Source: Betaproteobacteria bacterium (GTDB lineage Bacteria; Pseudomonadota; Gammaproteobacteria; Burkholderiales; SG8-39). From it: a stretch of DNA of 8,261 bases. Under the pieces are notes generated by a model, which made no database searches, was not told the origin of the DNA, and worked only from the letters and a program-made list of their open reading frames with translations. The position numbers and the translations under genes are program-made. The DNA is taken from the NCBI GenBank assembly GCA_004298295.1, contig SCUH01000086.1, forward strand, positions 1 to 8,261. The letters run 5' to 3'. Positions 1 to 6,025 of the stretch are shown here, in pieces (within the stretch, counting starts at the first letter, position 1; the number at the start of each line of letters is the position of its first letter).

Positions 1-743
1 ACCACGCGCACCTTGTGCTCCGGCAGGCCCATGACGAAGGCGGTCATCAGCAGGCGCTCGACGTGCGGGTTCTGGCTCGCCACGTAAAGCGTGTAGCTGT
101 CGTCGGCGCGCGAGTACGAGCCGTTCGCCGAGCGCGGCTCGATCGCGTTCGGGATCAGGCGGTTGTTGACGAACTCGAGCCGGCTGACATGCGCGGCCTT
201 GGCGAATGCCGCGTCCACCGCGGCCTTGTCGCCGAGCGCCCAGACGTAGCAGGTGTTATCGGGTGCGATGTCGTGAATCACGGGCGCGCCCTTGGCGCGG
301 GCCTTCGCGCCGTCGACGACCGCAGGCAGGGTCTCGTAATCGACGTCCACCAATTCGGCGGCGTCGCGCGCCTGCGCCAGCGTCTCCGCGATCACGACCG
401 CGACGCGTTCGCCGCTGAAGCGCACCTTGCCCTGCGCGAGCACCGGGTAGGGCGGCTCCTTCATCGGTTGGCCGTTGACATCGGTGATGAGCCAGCCGCA
501 GGGCAGTCCGCCCAGCTTGGCGGCGGCAACGTCGTCGCCCGTATAGACCGCGAGCACGCCCGGGGCTCGCTTGGCCCTCGAGGTGTTGACCGACTTGATG
601 CGCGCATGCGCGTGCGGCGAACGCACGAATGCGGCGTAAGTCTGTCCCGGCAGCGTGACGTCATCGGTGTACTGCCCCGCGCCCGTGAGGAAGCGGTAGT
701 CTTCCTTGCGCGGAATGCGCGCGCCGATCAGCGGTGCGTTCAT
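1..743 (-). CDS. Molybdenum hydroxylase large (molybdopterin-binding) subunit, N-terminal part
   Basis: The gene runs off the left edge; 247 codons are visible of a family that is usually 750-800 residues. It encodes the catalytic Mo-pterin cytosine dinucleotide subunit of a xanthine/CO dehydrogenase-family hydroxylase, which oxidises a small molecule using water and passes electrons to the 2Fe-2S partner. The visible part is the Ald_Xan_dh_C (a/b hammerhead) domain. It starts MNAPLIGARIPRKEDYRFLT, has an early RSPHAHARI stretch and a VRFSGERVAVVIAET stretch, and near the edge reads ASQNPHVERLLM, typical of CoxL-like proteins. The start ATG lies 12 bases after the small-subunit stop and is preceded by GAGAGGGGG, so the two genes form one transcriptional unit. 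The active-site loop that separates true CO dehydrogenase (AYRCSFR type) from other hydroxylases lies outside the window, so the substrate cannot be named. The family call is firm; the subfamily is open. Confidence 0.92.
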   Translation of the reverse strand, partial: MNAPLIGARIPRKEDYRFLTGAGQYTDDVTLPGQTYAAFVRSPHAHARIKSVNTSRAKRAPGVLAVYTGDDVAAAKLGGLPCGWLITDVNGQPMKEPPYPVLAQGKVRFSGERVAVVIAETLAQARDAAELVDVDYETLPAVVDGAKARAKGAPVIHDIAPDNTCYVWALGDKAAVDAAFAKAAHVSRLEFVNNRLIPNAIEPRSANGSYSRADDSYTLYVASQNPHVERLLMTAFVMGLPEHKVRV

Positions 744-755
744 GGCGCCCCCTCT

Positions 756-1235
<480 letters not shown>

Positions 1236-1237
1236 GG

Positions 1238-1247
1238 CTCCTCCTTT
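1238..1247 (-). promoter_or_regulatory. Strong Shine-Dalgarno of the 2Fe-2S subunit gene
   Basis: The minus strand reads AAAGGAGGAG two bases before the ATG at 1235, a near-perfect anti-16S match. It decides the start in favour of 1235 rather than the in-frame ATG at 1304, which would add 23 residues unlike the family N-terminus. Confidence 0.85.
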
Positions 1248-1345
1248 GAGCGGAAGCGTTATTGTCGAATAGAGGGCCGCGTGCCGTTGGCGAAACGGCG
1301 GCATGGTTGCGATGGGAAGACGACGGGCGCGCGGCTGCGACGGAA

Positions 1346-1374
1346 ATACTAACCAAGCGTGCAGTGAAGAGCAA
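1346..1374 (-). promoter_or_regulatory. Weak candidate promoter for the molybdenum hydroxylase genes
   Basis: The 221-base gap between rpmG and the small-subunit gene holds the rpmG terminator and then this pair on the minus strand: TTGCTC (1374-1369), 17 bases, TAGTAT (1351-1346). Matches to the sigma-70 consensus are 3/6 and 4/6. The leader to the ATG at 1235 would be about 105 bases and contains a small hairpin (arms 1283-1288 and 1294-1299). This is inference from spacing only; I saw no clear operator. Confidence 0.3.
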
Positions 1375-1407
1375 TGCGGCGACGCAGCAACGCGGCCCCG
1401 GCGGGCG

Positions 1408-1433
1408 AAAAAAAACCCGCGCCGGCGCGGGTT
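1408..1433 (-). terminator. Intrinsic terminator after rpmB-rpmG
   Basis: On the minus strand, the perfect palindrome CCCGCGCCGGCGCGGG (1416-1431), extended by AA/TT pairs, is followed directly by eight T residues (1415-1408). It lies about 25 bases past the rpmG stop, as expected for a rho-independent terminator. It separates ribosomal-protein transcription from the co-oriented molybdenum hydroxylase genes. Confidence 0.92.
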
Positions 1434-1456
1434 CTGCCGAGGGCGGCGCGGCCGCC

Positions 1457-1612
1457 CTACTTGAGCTTGCCTTCCTTGTACATCACGTGCTTGCGCGCCT
1501 TGGGATCGTACTTGCGGATCTCGATCTTGTCCGGCGTGGTGCGCTTGTTCTTGGTCGTGGTGTAGAAATGGCCGGTGCCGGCGGAGGATTCGAGCTTGAT
1601 CTTTTCACGCAT
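1457..1612 (-). CDS. rpmG: 50S ribosomal protein L33 (zinc-free form)
   Basis: This 51-residue protein of the large ribosomal subunit, near the E site, begins MREKIKLESSAGTGHFYTTT, continues KNKRTTPDKIEIRKYDP and ends YKEGKLK, closely following E. coli L33. It contains no cysteine, so it is the C-minus form that lacks the zinc ribbon found in zinc-dependent L33 paralogues. It is slightly shorter at the N-terminus than E. coli L33, which starts MAKGIREK. No upstream start is possible before the rpmB stop except within the Shine-Dalgarno region, and GAGGAG sits eight bases before this ATG. The rpmB stop codon overlaps that ribosome-binding site, 12 bases separate the two genes, and the intrinsic terminator lies downstream, so rpmB-rpmG is a compact operon. 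Confidence 0.97.
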   Translation of the reverse strand: MREKIKLESSAGTGHFYTTTKNKRTTPDKIEIRKYDPKARKHVMYKEGKLK

Positions 1613-1624
1613 GGTCCGGGCTCC

Positions 1625-1861
1625 TCAGGCGGCTTTCTTCCGGGCGTCGATCTCGGCCAGCACGGCCTCGACGCCCAGCTTGTCGATGCGGCGCAGTCCG
1701 GCGGTCGAAACGCGCAGGCGCACGAAGCGGTTCTGGCTCTCGATCCAGAAGCGCCGGTAGTGCAGGTTGGGCTGGTACACGCGCTTGGTCTTGTTGTTGG
1801 CGTGCGAGACGTGGTTCCCCCTCAACGGCTTCTTGCCAGTGACTTGGCAGACTCGGGACAT
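1625..1861 (-). CDS. rpmB: 50S ribosomal protein L28
   Basis: This 78-residue protein has the same length as E. coli L28. It begins MSRVCQVTGKKPLRGNHVSH, has the conserved NNKTKRVYQPNLHYRRFW core, and ends DARKKAA. It is a basic large-subunit ribosomal protein. Only one cysteine (Cys5) is present, so it is also the zinc-independent form. GGAG about ten bases before the ATG serves as ribosome-binding site. It is first in the rpmB-rpmG pair, 68 bases downstream of radC in the same orientation, with its own promoter in that gap. Confidence 0.97.
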   Translation of the reverse strand: MSRVCQVTGKKPLRGNHVSHANNKTKRVYQPNLHYRRFWIESQNRFVRLRVSTAGLRRIDKLGVEAVLAEIDARKKAA

Positions 1862-1893
1862 GGTGTGGCTCCGCGACCTTCGAAAAGGCGCGG

Positions 1894-1922
1894 ATTATAG
1901 CCAAAAAACAGCGCCGGAGCCC
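1894..1922 (-). promoter_or_regulatory. Promoter of rpmB-rpmG
   Basis: On the minus strand a perfect -10 box TATAAT (1899-1894) sits in GGCTATAATCCGCG. The leader to rpmB would be about 25 bases. The -35 position (about 1917-1922, GGGCTC) matches the consensus poorly; a T6 run lies in the spacer. The promoter is entirely within the radC-rpmB gap, so the ribosomal genes are probably expressed independently of radC. Confidence 0.7.
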
Positions 1923-1929
1923 GATTTTT

Positions 1930-2601
1930 CTACAACAATCCCCGTTCGGCGAACGACAGGCACTGGTTGCCGGCGACGATGAAATGGTCCAGCACCTTGA
2001 TCTCGACCAGCGCGAGGGCCTCCTGGAGCTGCCGGGTGAGCAATTCGTCGGCCCGGCTCGGCTGCGCCACGCCGGAGGGGTGGTTGTGCGCGAATATCAC
2101 GGCGGCGGCGTTGGCACCGAGCGCGGCTTTCACGATTTCCCGCGCATAGACGCTGGTCTGCGTCAGGCTGCCGCGGAACAGCTCCTCGCAGCGGATCACC
2201 CGGTGTTGCGCATCGACGAAGAGCGCCACGAACACCTCGTATTCGCGCGCACCGAGGCCGAGCCGCAGGTAATCGCGCACCGCAGCGGGCGAGTCGAGGA
2301 CGTTGCCGCCGCGCAGGTCTTCGCGCAGGCAGCGCCGCGCGACTTCAAGCACTGCGGCCAGCTGCGCCGTTTTCGCCGCGCCCAGGCCCTTGACGCCCTG
2401 CGCCGCGCGGCCGGCGCCCAGCAACCCGCCCAGCCCGCCGAAGCGCGCCAGCAGCTCGCGCGCCATGTCCACCGCGCTCTTGCCGCGCACGCCGGTGCGC
2501 AGGAAAACAGCCAGCAGCTCGGCATCGCTCAGCGCACCCGCACCCAGCGCGAGCAGGCGCTCGCGGGGGCGCTCTGCCGCCGGCCAGTCCGAAATGGCCA
2601 T
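1930..2601 (-). CDS. radC: RadC family JAB/MPN protein (UPF0758)
   Basis: The protein has 223 residues, against 222 in E. coli RadC. Residues 1-90 carry the N-terminal helical part with a helix-hairpin-helix-like segment (GVKGLGAAKTAQLAAV, 69-84). Residues 100-223 form the JAB1/MPN metalloprotease-like domain. The metal motif HxHx7Sx2D is intact, with His172, His174, Ser182 and Asp185 in HNHPSG...SRAD, and the family ending SFAERGLL is present. The molecular role is not settled: the old DNA-repair label rests on a misassigned mutation, and the fold suggests a metal-dependent hydrolase or a role with DNA. The ATG at 2601 is the only sensible start because an in-frame TAG lies five codons upstream; its GGGAGG is unusually close, two bases away. 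Divergence from coaBC-dut and adjacency to rpmBG match the E. coli arrangement. Confidence 0.96.
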   Translation of the reverse strand: MAISDWPAAERPRERLLALGAGALSDAELLAVFLRTGVRGKSAVDMARELLARFGGLGGLLGAGRAAQGVKGLGAAKTAQLAAVLEVARRCLREDLRGGNVLDSPAAVRDYLRLGLGAREYEVFVALFVDAQHRVIRCEELFRGSLTQTSVYAREIVKAALGANAAAVIFAHNHPSGVAQPSRADELLTRQLQEALALVEIKVLDHFIVAGNQCLSFAERGLL

Positions 2602-2657
2602 GTCCTCCCCGATCCCCTAAACTCTGCAATCCCTTTAACGCGCTGGGCAACGCTCCG
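2602..2657. promoter_or_regulatory. Divergent intergenic region radC / coaBC
   Basis: These 56 bases must hold the start signals of both divergent genes unless transcription begins inside them. I see the radC ribosome-binding site (GGGAGG, minus strand) at the left end. I see no convincing -10/-35 pair on either strand, only AT-rich patches (CCTAAACT near 2616 and CTTTAACG near 2633) that could serve as -10 elements. No clear Shine-Dalgarno precedes coaBC. This is inference from gene arrangement. Confidence 0.4.
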
Positions 2658-3860
2658 ATGACTCTCAAGGGCAAGCGCATCCTGCTCGGCCTGACCGGCG
2701 GCATTGCGGCCTACAAGTCGGCCGAGCTGGCGCGCGCGCTGGTCAAGTCCGGCTGCGACGTGCGCGCGGTTCTGACCGAGGCGGCGACGCGCTTCGTCGG
2801 CACGGCCACGCTGCAGGCGCTCACCGGGCAGACCGCCTGGAGCGATCTCTGGGACCCGCGCGTGGCCGACAACATGGCGCACATCGAGCTGTCGCGCGAC
2901 CGCGACCTGATCGTGGTGGCACCGGCAAGCGCCGATTTCATCGCCAAGACCGTGCATGGCCTGGCCGACGACCTGCTTTCCACGCTGGTGCTGGCGCGCC
3001 GCTGCCCGCTGCTCCTCGCTCCCGCGATGAACGTGCAGATGTGGGAAAACGCCGCCACCCAGCGCAACATCGTCGCGCTGCGCGACGACGGCGTGACGCT
3101 CGCCGGGCCGGGGGCGGGCGACCAGGCCTGCGGCGAGACCGGCATGGGCCGCATGCTCGAGGCGGCAGCGATCCTGGCGGAGATCGAGGCCTTCTTCCAA
3201 CCCAAGGTGCTCGCCGGCAGGCGCATCGTGGTGACTGCGGGACCGACCGAGGAACCGATCGATCCGGTGCGGGTCATCACCAACGCCAGTTCCGGCAAGA
3301 TGGGGTTCGCGGTGGCGCGCGCGGCGCGCGAGGCCGGCGCCGAAGTGACGCTCATCGCCGGTCCGGTCACCCAGTCGACGCCGCCCGGCGTGGCGCGCGT
3401 GGACGTGCGGACCGCCGAAGCGATGTTCGAGGCGGTGAAAGCCGCGGTCGCGGGTTGCGACGTGTTCATTGCCGTCGCCGCGGTGTCCGATTACCGCGTC
3501 GCCAATCGCGCTGCGCAGAAGATCAAGAAAAGCGCGGCGCGCGGCCTGCAGCTGCAACTGGTCGAGAACCCGGACATCCTCGCCTGGGTCGCGAGGCGCA
3601 AGCGCGCGCCGTTCTGCGTCGGCTTTGCCGCGGAGAGCGAGAAGCTGGGCGCGCATGCGCGCGAAAAGCGCGCCCGCAAGGGGATCCCGCTGCTCGCGGC
3701 CAATCTGGCGCAGGAGGCGCTCGGCTCCGACGACAATGCCATTACGCTGTTCGACGACAGCGGCGAGCATCCGCTCGGCCGCGGGCCGAAGATCGAGCTG
3801 GCGCGCAAGCTGGTCGCGCACATCGCGGCGCTCATGGCGCGCCGCCGTCGCTCGCGGTGA
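2658..3860 (+). CDS. coaBC: Bifunctional phosphopantothenoylcysteine decarboxylase / phosphopantothenate-cysteine ligase
   Basis: The 400-residue protein catalyses two coenzyme A steps in the cytoplasm: CTP-dependent joining of 4'-phosphopantothenate to cysteine (CoaB, C-terminal half) and FMN-dependent decarboxylation to 4'-phosphopantetheine (CoaC, N-terminal half). CoaC, about 5-180, shows the flavin-binding GLTGGIAAYK start, active-site His75 in HIELSR, PAMNVQMW (122-129) and Cys158 in ACGETGMGRM; His75 and Cys158 match E. coli numbering. CoaB, about 187-395, shows TAGPTEEPIDPVR, Asn209 before SSGKMG, AAVSDYR (274-280), the KIKK lysines (288-291) and GFAAES. All key residues are present, so both activities are expected. 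The start matches the family N-terminus but has only a weak ribosome-binding site. The C-terminus ends in a basic ARRRRSR tail. The stop overlaps the dut start by one base. Confidence 0.98.
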   Translation: MTLKGKRILLGLTGGIAAYKSAELARALVKSGCDVRAVLTEAATRFVGTATLQALTGQTAWSDLWDPRVADNMAHIELSRDRDLIVVAPASADFIAKTVHGLADDLLSTLVLARRCPLLLAPAMNVQMWENAATQRNIVALRDDGVTLAGPGAGDQACGETGMGRMLEAAAILAEIEAFFQPKVLAGRRIVVTAGPTEEPIDPVRVITNASSGKMGFAVARAAREAGAEVTLIAGPVTQSTPPGVARVDVRTAEAMFEAVKAAVAGCDVFIAVAAVSDYRVANRAAQKIKKSAARGLQLQLVENPDILAWVARRKRAPFCVGFAAESEKLGAHAREKRARKGIPLLAANLAQEALGSDDNAITLFDDSGEHPLGRGPKIELARKLVAHIAALMARRRRSR

Positions 3861-4303
3861 TGCGGCTCGAAATCCGGGTGCTCGACGCCCGGATCCGCGG
3901 GATGCTGCCGCATTACGCCACCCCGGGCGCCGCGGGGCTTGACCTGCGCGCCTGCCTCGATGCGCCGCTGGTGCTCGAGCCGGGCGCCTCGCAGCTCGTG
4001 CCATCGGGCATTGCGATCCACCTCGGCGATCCACGCTACGCGGCGCTCGTGCTGCCGCGCTCGGGTCTGGGCGCCAGGCACGGCATCGTGCTGGGCAATC
4101 TGGTGGGCCTGATCGACTCCGACTACCAGGGCCAGATCCTGGTCTCGGTGTGGAACCGGGGCCGCAGCGCATTCACGGTCCAGCCCCTGGAGCGCATCGC
4201 GCAGCTGATCGTGGTTCCGGTGCAGCAGGTCGAATTCGACGTCGTCGAGGCATTCGAAGCGTCGGCGCGCGGCGCCAGCGGTTTCGGCAGCACGGGGCGC
4301 TGA
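3860..4303 (+). CDS. dut: Deoxyuridine 5'-triphosphate nucleotidohydrolase (dUTPase)
   Basis: This 147-residue homotrimeric dUTPase hydrolyses dUTP to dUMP and pyrophosphate, supplying dTMP precursor and keeping uracil out of DNA. All five family motifs are present in order: AGLDLRA (25-31); PRSGLGARHGI (66-76); GLIDSDYQGQ (83-92), with catalytic Asp86 and base-discriminating Tyr89; ERIAQLIVVPV (111-121); and the flexible C-terminal GASGFGSTGR with Phe142, which closes over the substrate. Length is close to E. coli Dut (about 151). The ATG overlaps the coaBC stop (TGATG) and has no strong Shine-Dalgarno, so translational coupling to coaBC is likely. A GTG immediately before the ATG is an equally placed alternative that would add one residue. 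coaBC-dut is a conserved proteobacterial pair. Confidence 0.98.
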   Translation: MRLEIRVLDARIRGMLPHYATPGAAGLDLRACLDAPLVLEPGASQLVPSGIAIHLGDPRYAALVLPRSGLGARHGIVLGNLVGLIDSDYQGQILVSVWNRGRSAFTVQPLERIAQLIVVPVQQVEFDVVEAFEASARGASGFGSTGR

Positions 4304-4309
4304 AACAAG

Positions 4310-4333
4310 AAGGCCCCGCCGCGGCGGGGCCTT
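4310..4333. terminator. Palindromic terminator shared by dut and fccB
   Basis: A perfect 24-base palindrome is formed by AAGGCCCCGCCG and its exact complement. It lies between the dut stop (4303, plus strand) and the fccB stop (4353, minus strand), so it can end transcription from both converging genes. The tail is T-rich on the minus side (CTTCTTGTTT), favouring fccB, and GC-rich on the plus side after two T residues. Confidence 0.8.
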
Positions 4334-4352
4334 CGGGGTGCCAGTGCAGACC

Positions 4353-5624
4353 CTATCCGAGCATGTCCTGCCAGATGTTGGTCGCCCAGGCCCAGGCGTA
4401 CGCGCCTTCGAGCGCGTTGCGCGCCGCAGACACGCCCCCGGAACCCGGCACCGTGGTGAGCGTCTTGTCCTTGTCGTTCCAGGTGTGCACCGAAGCGACG
4501 TGGATCGCCTCGTCGTCCGAAACGTAGCTGTAGCACGTATTGGCGATCTTCGGTTGCGGATTGGGCGACCGGCCGTTGAGCAGGGCGACCACCGACGAGG
4601 CGCAGATCTTGGCGTGCTGGTTCGCCATGCTGCCGGATTTGGGCATGAGCGGCGCTGACAGCGTCGCGTCGCCGAGCACGTGCACGCCCTTGACCGCAGT
4701 CGACTCCAGGGTGCGCCAGTCGACGCCGCACCAGCGGTTGTTGGCGGTGATCAGGCCCGCCTTGACCGCGATGTCGCCGGCGCGCTGCGGCGGCACCACG
4801 TTCAGCACGTCGCCCTTGACGTCCTCGACCTCGAGCTTCACGGTGTTCGTCTTCGGGTCGACGCCGATCGCCTTGGCATTGCCGCGGAACTCGATCATTC
4901 CCTTGTAGAGCTCCGCCCATGCCTTCTTGAACAGCGGCCCCTTCGAGGTGACGTCGGGATTGGCATCCAGGATCAGCACCTTGGAGCGCGGCTTCGCCTT
5001 CTTGAAATAGCTCGCCACCTGGCAGGCCCGCTCGTACGGTCCCGGCGGGCAGCGGTAGGGCGCGAGCGGCACCGAGAGCACGTAGACGCCGCCGTCCTTC
5101 ATCTGCGTGAGCTGCTTCTTCAGGCCGATGGTCTGCGCACCCGCCTTCCACGCATGCAGCACGCGGCCGGTCTTCATCGCGGCGTCGTAGCCGGCGATCT
5201 GGTCGTACATGAAATCGATCCCGGGTGCGACGATCAGACGGTCGTAGCTCAGCTCGCCGCCCCGCTCGAGCTTGACGCTGCGTTTGGCCGCGTCGACCGC
5301 GAGCGCCTCGTCGAACACCACCTGCACGCCGTACTTGCGCAGCCCGTCGTAGCTGTGGCGGATGTCCTCCATCGTCTTCGAGCCGCCGAGCACCAGGTTC
5401 GAGATCGGGCAGGAAGTGAAGAGGTTCGCGCGCTCGACCAGCACCACCTCGATGGCCGGATCCCACAGGCGGATGTATTTCGCCGCGGTCGCGCCGCCAA
5501 AGCCGCCGCCGATCACGACGACGCGGGCCTTGGTCTGCGGAGTGGTGGCGCATCCGGCGGCGGCCAGCGCCGCGGCCGCGCCGCCCAGCTTGAGGAAATC
5601 GCGTCGGTCGAAGGTTCTGTTCAT
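4353..5624 (-). CDS. fccB: Flavocytochrome c sulfide dehydrogenase, flavoprotein subunit
   Basis: This 423-residue FAD protein oxidises sulfide in the periplasm and passes electrons to its cytochrome c partner. The N-terminus has a twin-arginine export motif (RRDFLKLGG, 7-15) and a hydrophobic Ala-rich stretch ending AAAGC at Cys25, which also fits a loose lipobox. The Rossmann FAD motif VVVIGGGFGGATAAKY is at 35-50. Cys72 in TSCPISN aligns with the cysteine that binds FAD covalently in Allochromatium FccB. Cys192 in RCPPGPYERA and Cys364 in NTCYS align with its redox-active disulfide. NVVPPQRAG (275-283) and HVLGDAT (315-321) are further FAD-site and family motifs, and the C-terminal FCSD dimer/cytochrome-binding domain ends the protein. 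It lies nine bases after fccA; the fccA TAG merges into its AGGGGA ribosome-binding site. SoxF is a close relative and an alternative name, but no sox genes are in view. Confidence 0.9.
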   Translation of the reverse strand: MNRTFDRRDFLKLGGAAAALAAAGCATTPQTKARVVVIGGGFGGATAAKYIRLWDPAIEVVLVERANLFTSCPISNLVLGGSKTMEDIRHSYDGLRKYGVQVVFDEALAVDAAKRSVKLERGGELSYDRLIVAPGIDFMYDQIAGYDAAMKTGRVLHAWKAGAQTIGLKKQLTQMKDGGVYVLSVPLAPYRCPPGPYERACQVASYFKKAKPRSKVLILDANPDVTSKGPLFKKAWAELYKGMIEFRGNAKAIGVDPKTNTVKLEVEDVKGDVLNVVPPQRAGDIAVKAGLITANNRWCGVDWRTLESTAVKGVHVLGDATLSAPLMPKSGSMANQHAKICASSVVALLNGRSPNPQPKIANTCYSYVSDDEAIHVASVHTWNDKDKTLTTVPGSGGVSAARNALEGAYAWAWATNIWQDMLG

Positions 5625-5633
5625 GGCCGTCCC

Positions 5634-5933
5634 CTAGCGTTTCTGCGCCGCGAAATACTCGGCGATGAGCTGGACCTGCGGGTCCGAGTAGCCCTTGGAT
5701 ATCTGGTGCATGACGGTCGCGGGTTTCGCGCCCGAGCGGAACTCGGTGAACTTGCGCACCAGCTCCTGCTTCGTCATTCCCGCGAGCGGTTCGTAACCCA
5801 CGGCGCCGCGGCCGTTGGTGCCGTGGCACATGGCGCAGGATGCCGCGAGGTCGCGTCCGGCGTCGTTGTCCTGCGCTGATGCGGCCATGGACGCGACGCC
5901 GAGCGCAGCCGCGCAAACGATAGCGATTCGCAT
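5634..5933 (-). CDS. fccA: Monoheme class I cytochrome c, probable sulfide dehydrogenase cytochrome subunit
   Basis: The 99-residue precursor has a cleavable signal peptide (MRIAIVCAAALG..., probable cut after ASA, residue 20) and one heme site, Cys33-Ala-Met-Cys36-His37. The likely distal ligand is Met75 in ATVMHQISKGY, followed by the family C-terminal helix QLIAEYFAAQ. The mature protein would be about 8-9 kDa and periplasmic, accepting electrons from FccB and passing them to the respiratory chain. A single heme resembles the small cytochrome subunit of Chlorobium-type flavocytochrome c rather than the diheme Allochromatium FccA. The start at 5933 is chosen over an in-frame ATG at 5963 because GGGAGGAG lies seven bases upstream and the signal peptide begins cleanly there. 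The partner role is inferred from adjacency to fccB in one unit; a general c553/c4-like carrier is the alternative. Confidence 0.85.
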   Translation of the reverse strand: MRIAIVCAAALGVASMAASAQDNDAGRDLAASCAMCHGTNGRGAVGYEPLAGMTKQELVRKFTEFRSGAKPATVMHQISKGYSDPQVQLIAEYFAAQKR

Positions 5934-5940
5934 GTGGGCA

Positions 5941-5948
5941 CTCCTCCC
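5941..5948 (-). promoter_or_regulatory. Strong Shine-Dalgarno of fccA
   Basis: The minus strand reads GGGAGGAG seven bases before the ATG at 5933. It rules out the longer in-frame start at 5963, whose reading would place this site inside the coding sequence and put extra polar residues before the signal peptide. Confidence 0.85.
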
Positions 5949-5965
5949 GTAAGTTGTCTGCAACG

Positions 5966-5995
5966 AGTCTCCACTTGCGCGCGGCGTGCTGTCAA
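5966..5995 (-). promoter_or_regulatory. Candidate fccAB promoter
   Basis: On the minus strand a perfect -35 hexamer TTGACA lies at 5995-5990. With an 18-base spacer the -10 would be GAGACT (5971-5966), only 3/6 to consensus, so basal activity may be weak or activator-dependent. The leader to the fccA start would be about 25-30 bases. The TTGACA lies in the loop of an inverted repeat. This is inference. Confidence 0.35.
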
Positions 5996-6007
5996 GCCGC
6001 GCGCAAG
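5974..6007. repeat. Perfect 12-bp inverted repeat between clpA and fccA
   Basis: CTTGCGCGCGGC (5974-5985) and its exact complement GCCGCGCGCAAG (5996-6007) flank a 10-base loop. It begins 18 bases after the clpA stop on the minus strand, a usual place for a terminator, but no T-run follows it. The loop carries TTGACA on the minus strand, so the element could instead, or also, be an operator over the fccAB promoter. Confidence 0.8.
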
Positions 6008-6025
6008 CGGCGCGGCCGTGCGCGT

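Noticed and set aside
1283..1299. A small hairpin (arms GCCGTT and AACGGC, 5-base loop) in the leader of the 2Fe-2S subunit gene, considered as a riboswitch such as a molybdenum-cofactor element.
   Set aside because: It is only a 6-bp stem with no conserved surrounding structure that I can recognise; such stems arise often by chance at this base composition.
1236..1304. A longer start for the 2Fe-2S subunit at 1304.
   Set aside because: The 23 added residues do not match the family, and the strong Shine-Dalgarno would then lie inside the gene.
2529..4172. A 547-codon open frame on the minus strand opposite coaBC and dut.
   Set aside because: It covers two intact conserved enzymes on the other strand, has a low-complexity Arg/Gly/Ala composition, and shows no family motif.
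4680..5879. A 399-codon open frame on the plus strand opposite fccB.
   Set aside because: It is antisense to a gene with intact FAD and disulfide motifs, has no domain, and its residue composition mirrors the GC bias of the opposite codons.
4123..5916. A 597-codon open frame on the minus strand in another frame of fccB and fccA.
   Set aside because: It is an out-of-frame reading of the clear FccB and cytochrome sequences; the translation is Arg/Gly-rich and joins dut antisense to fccAB, as GC-rich shadows do.
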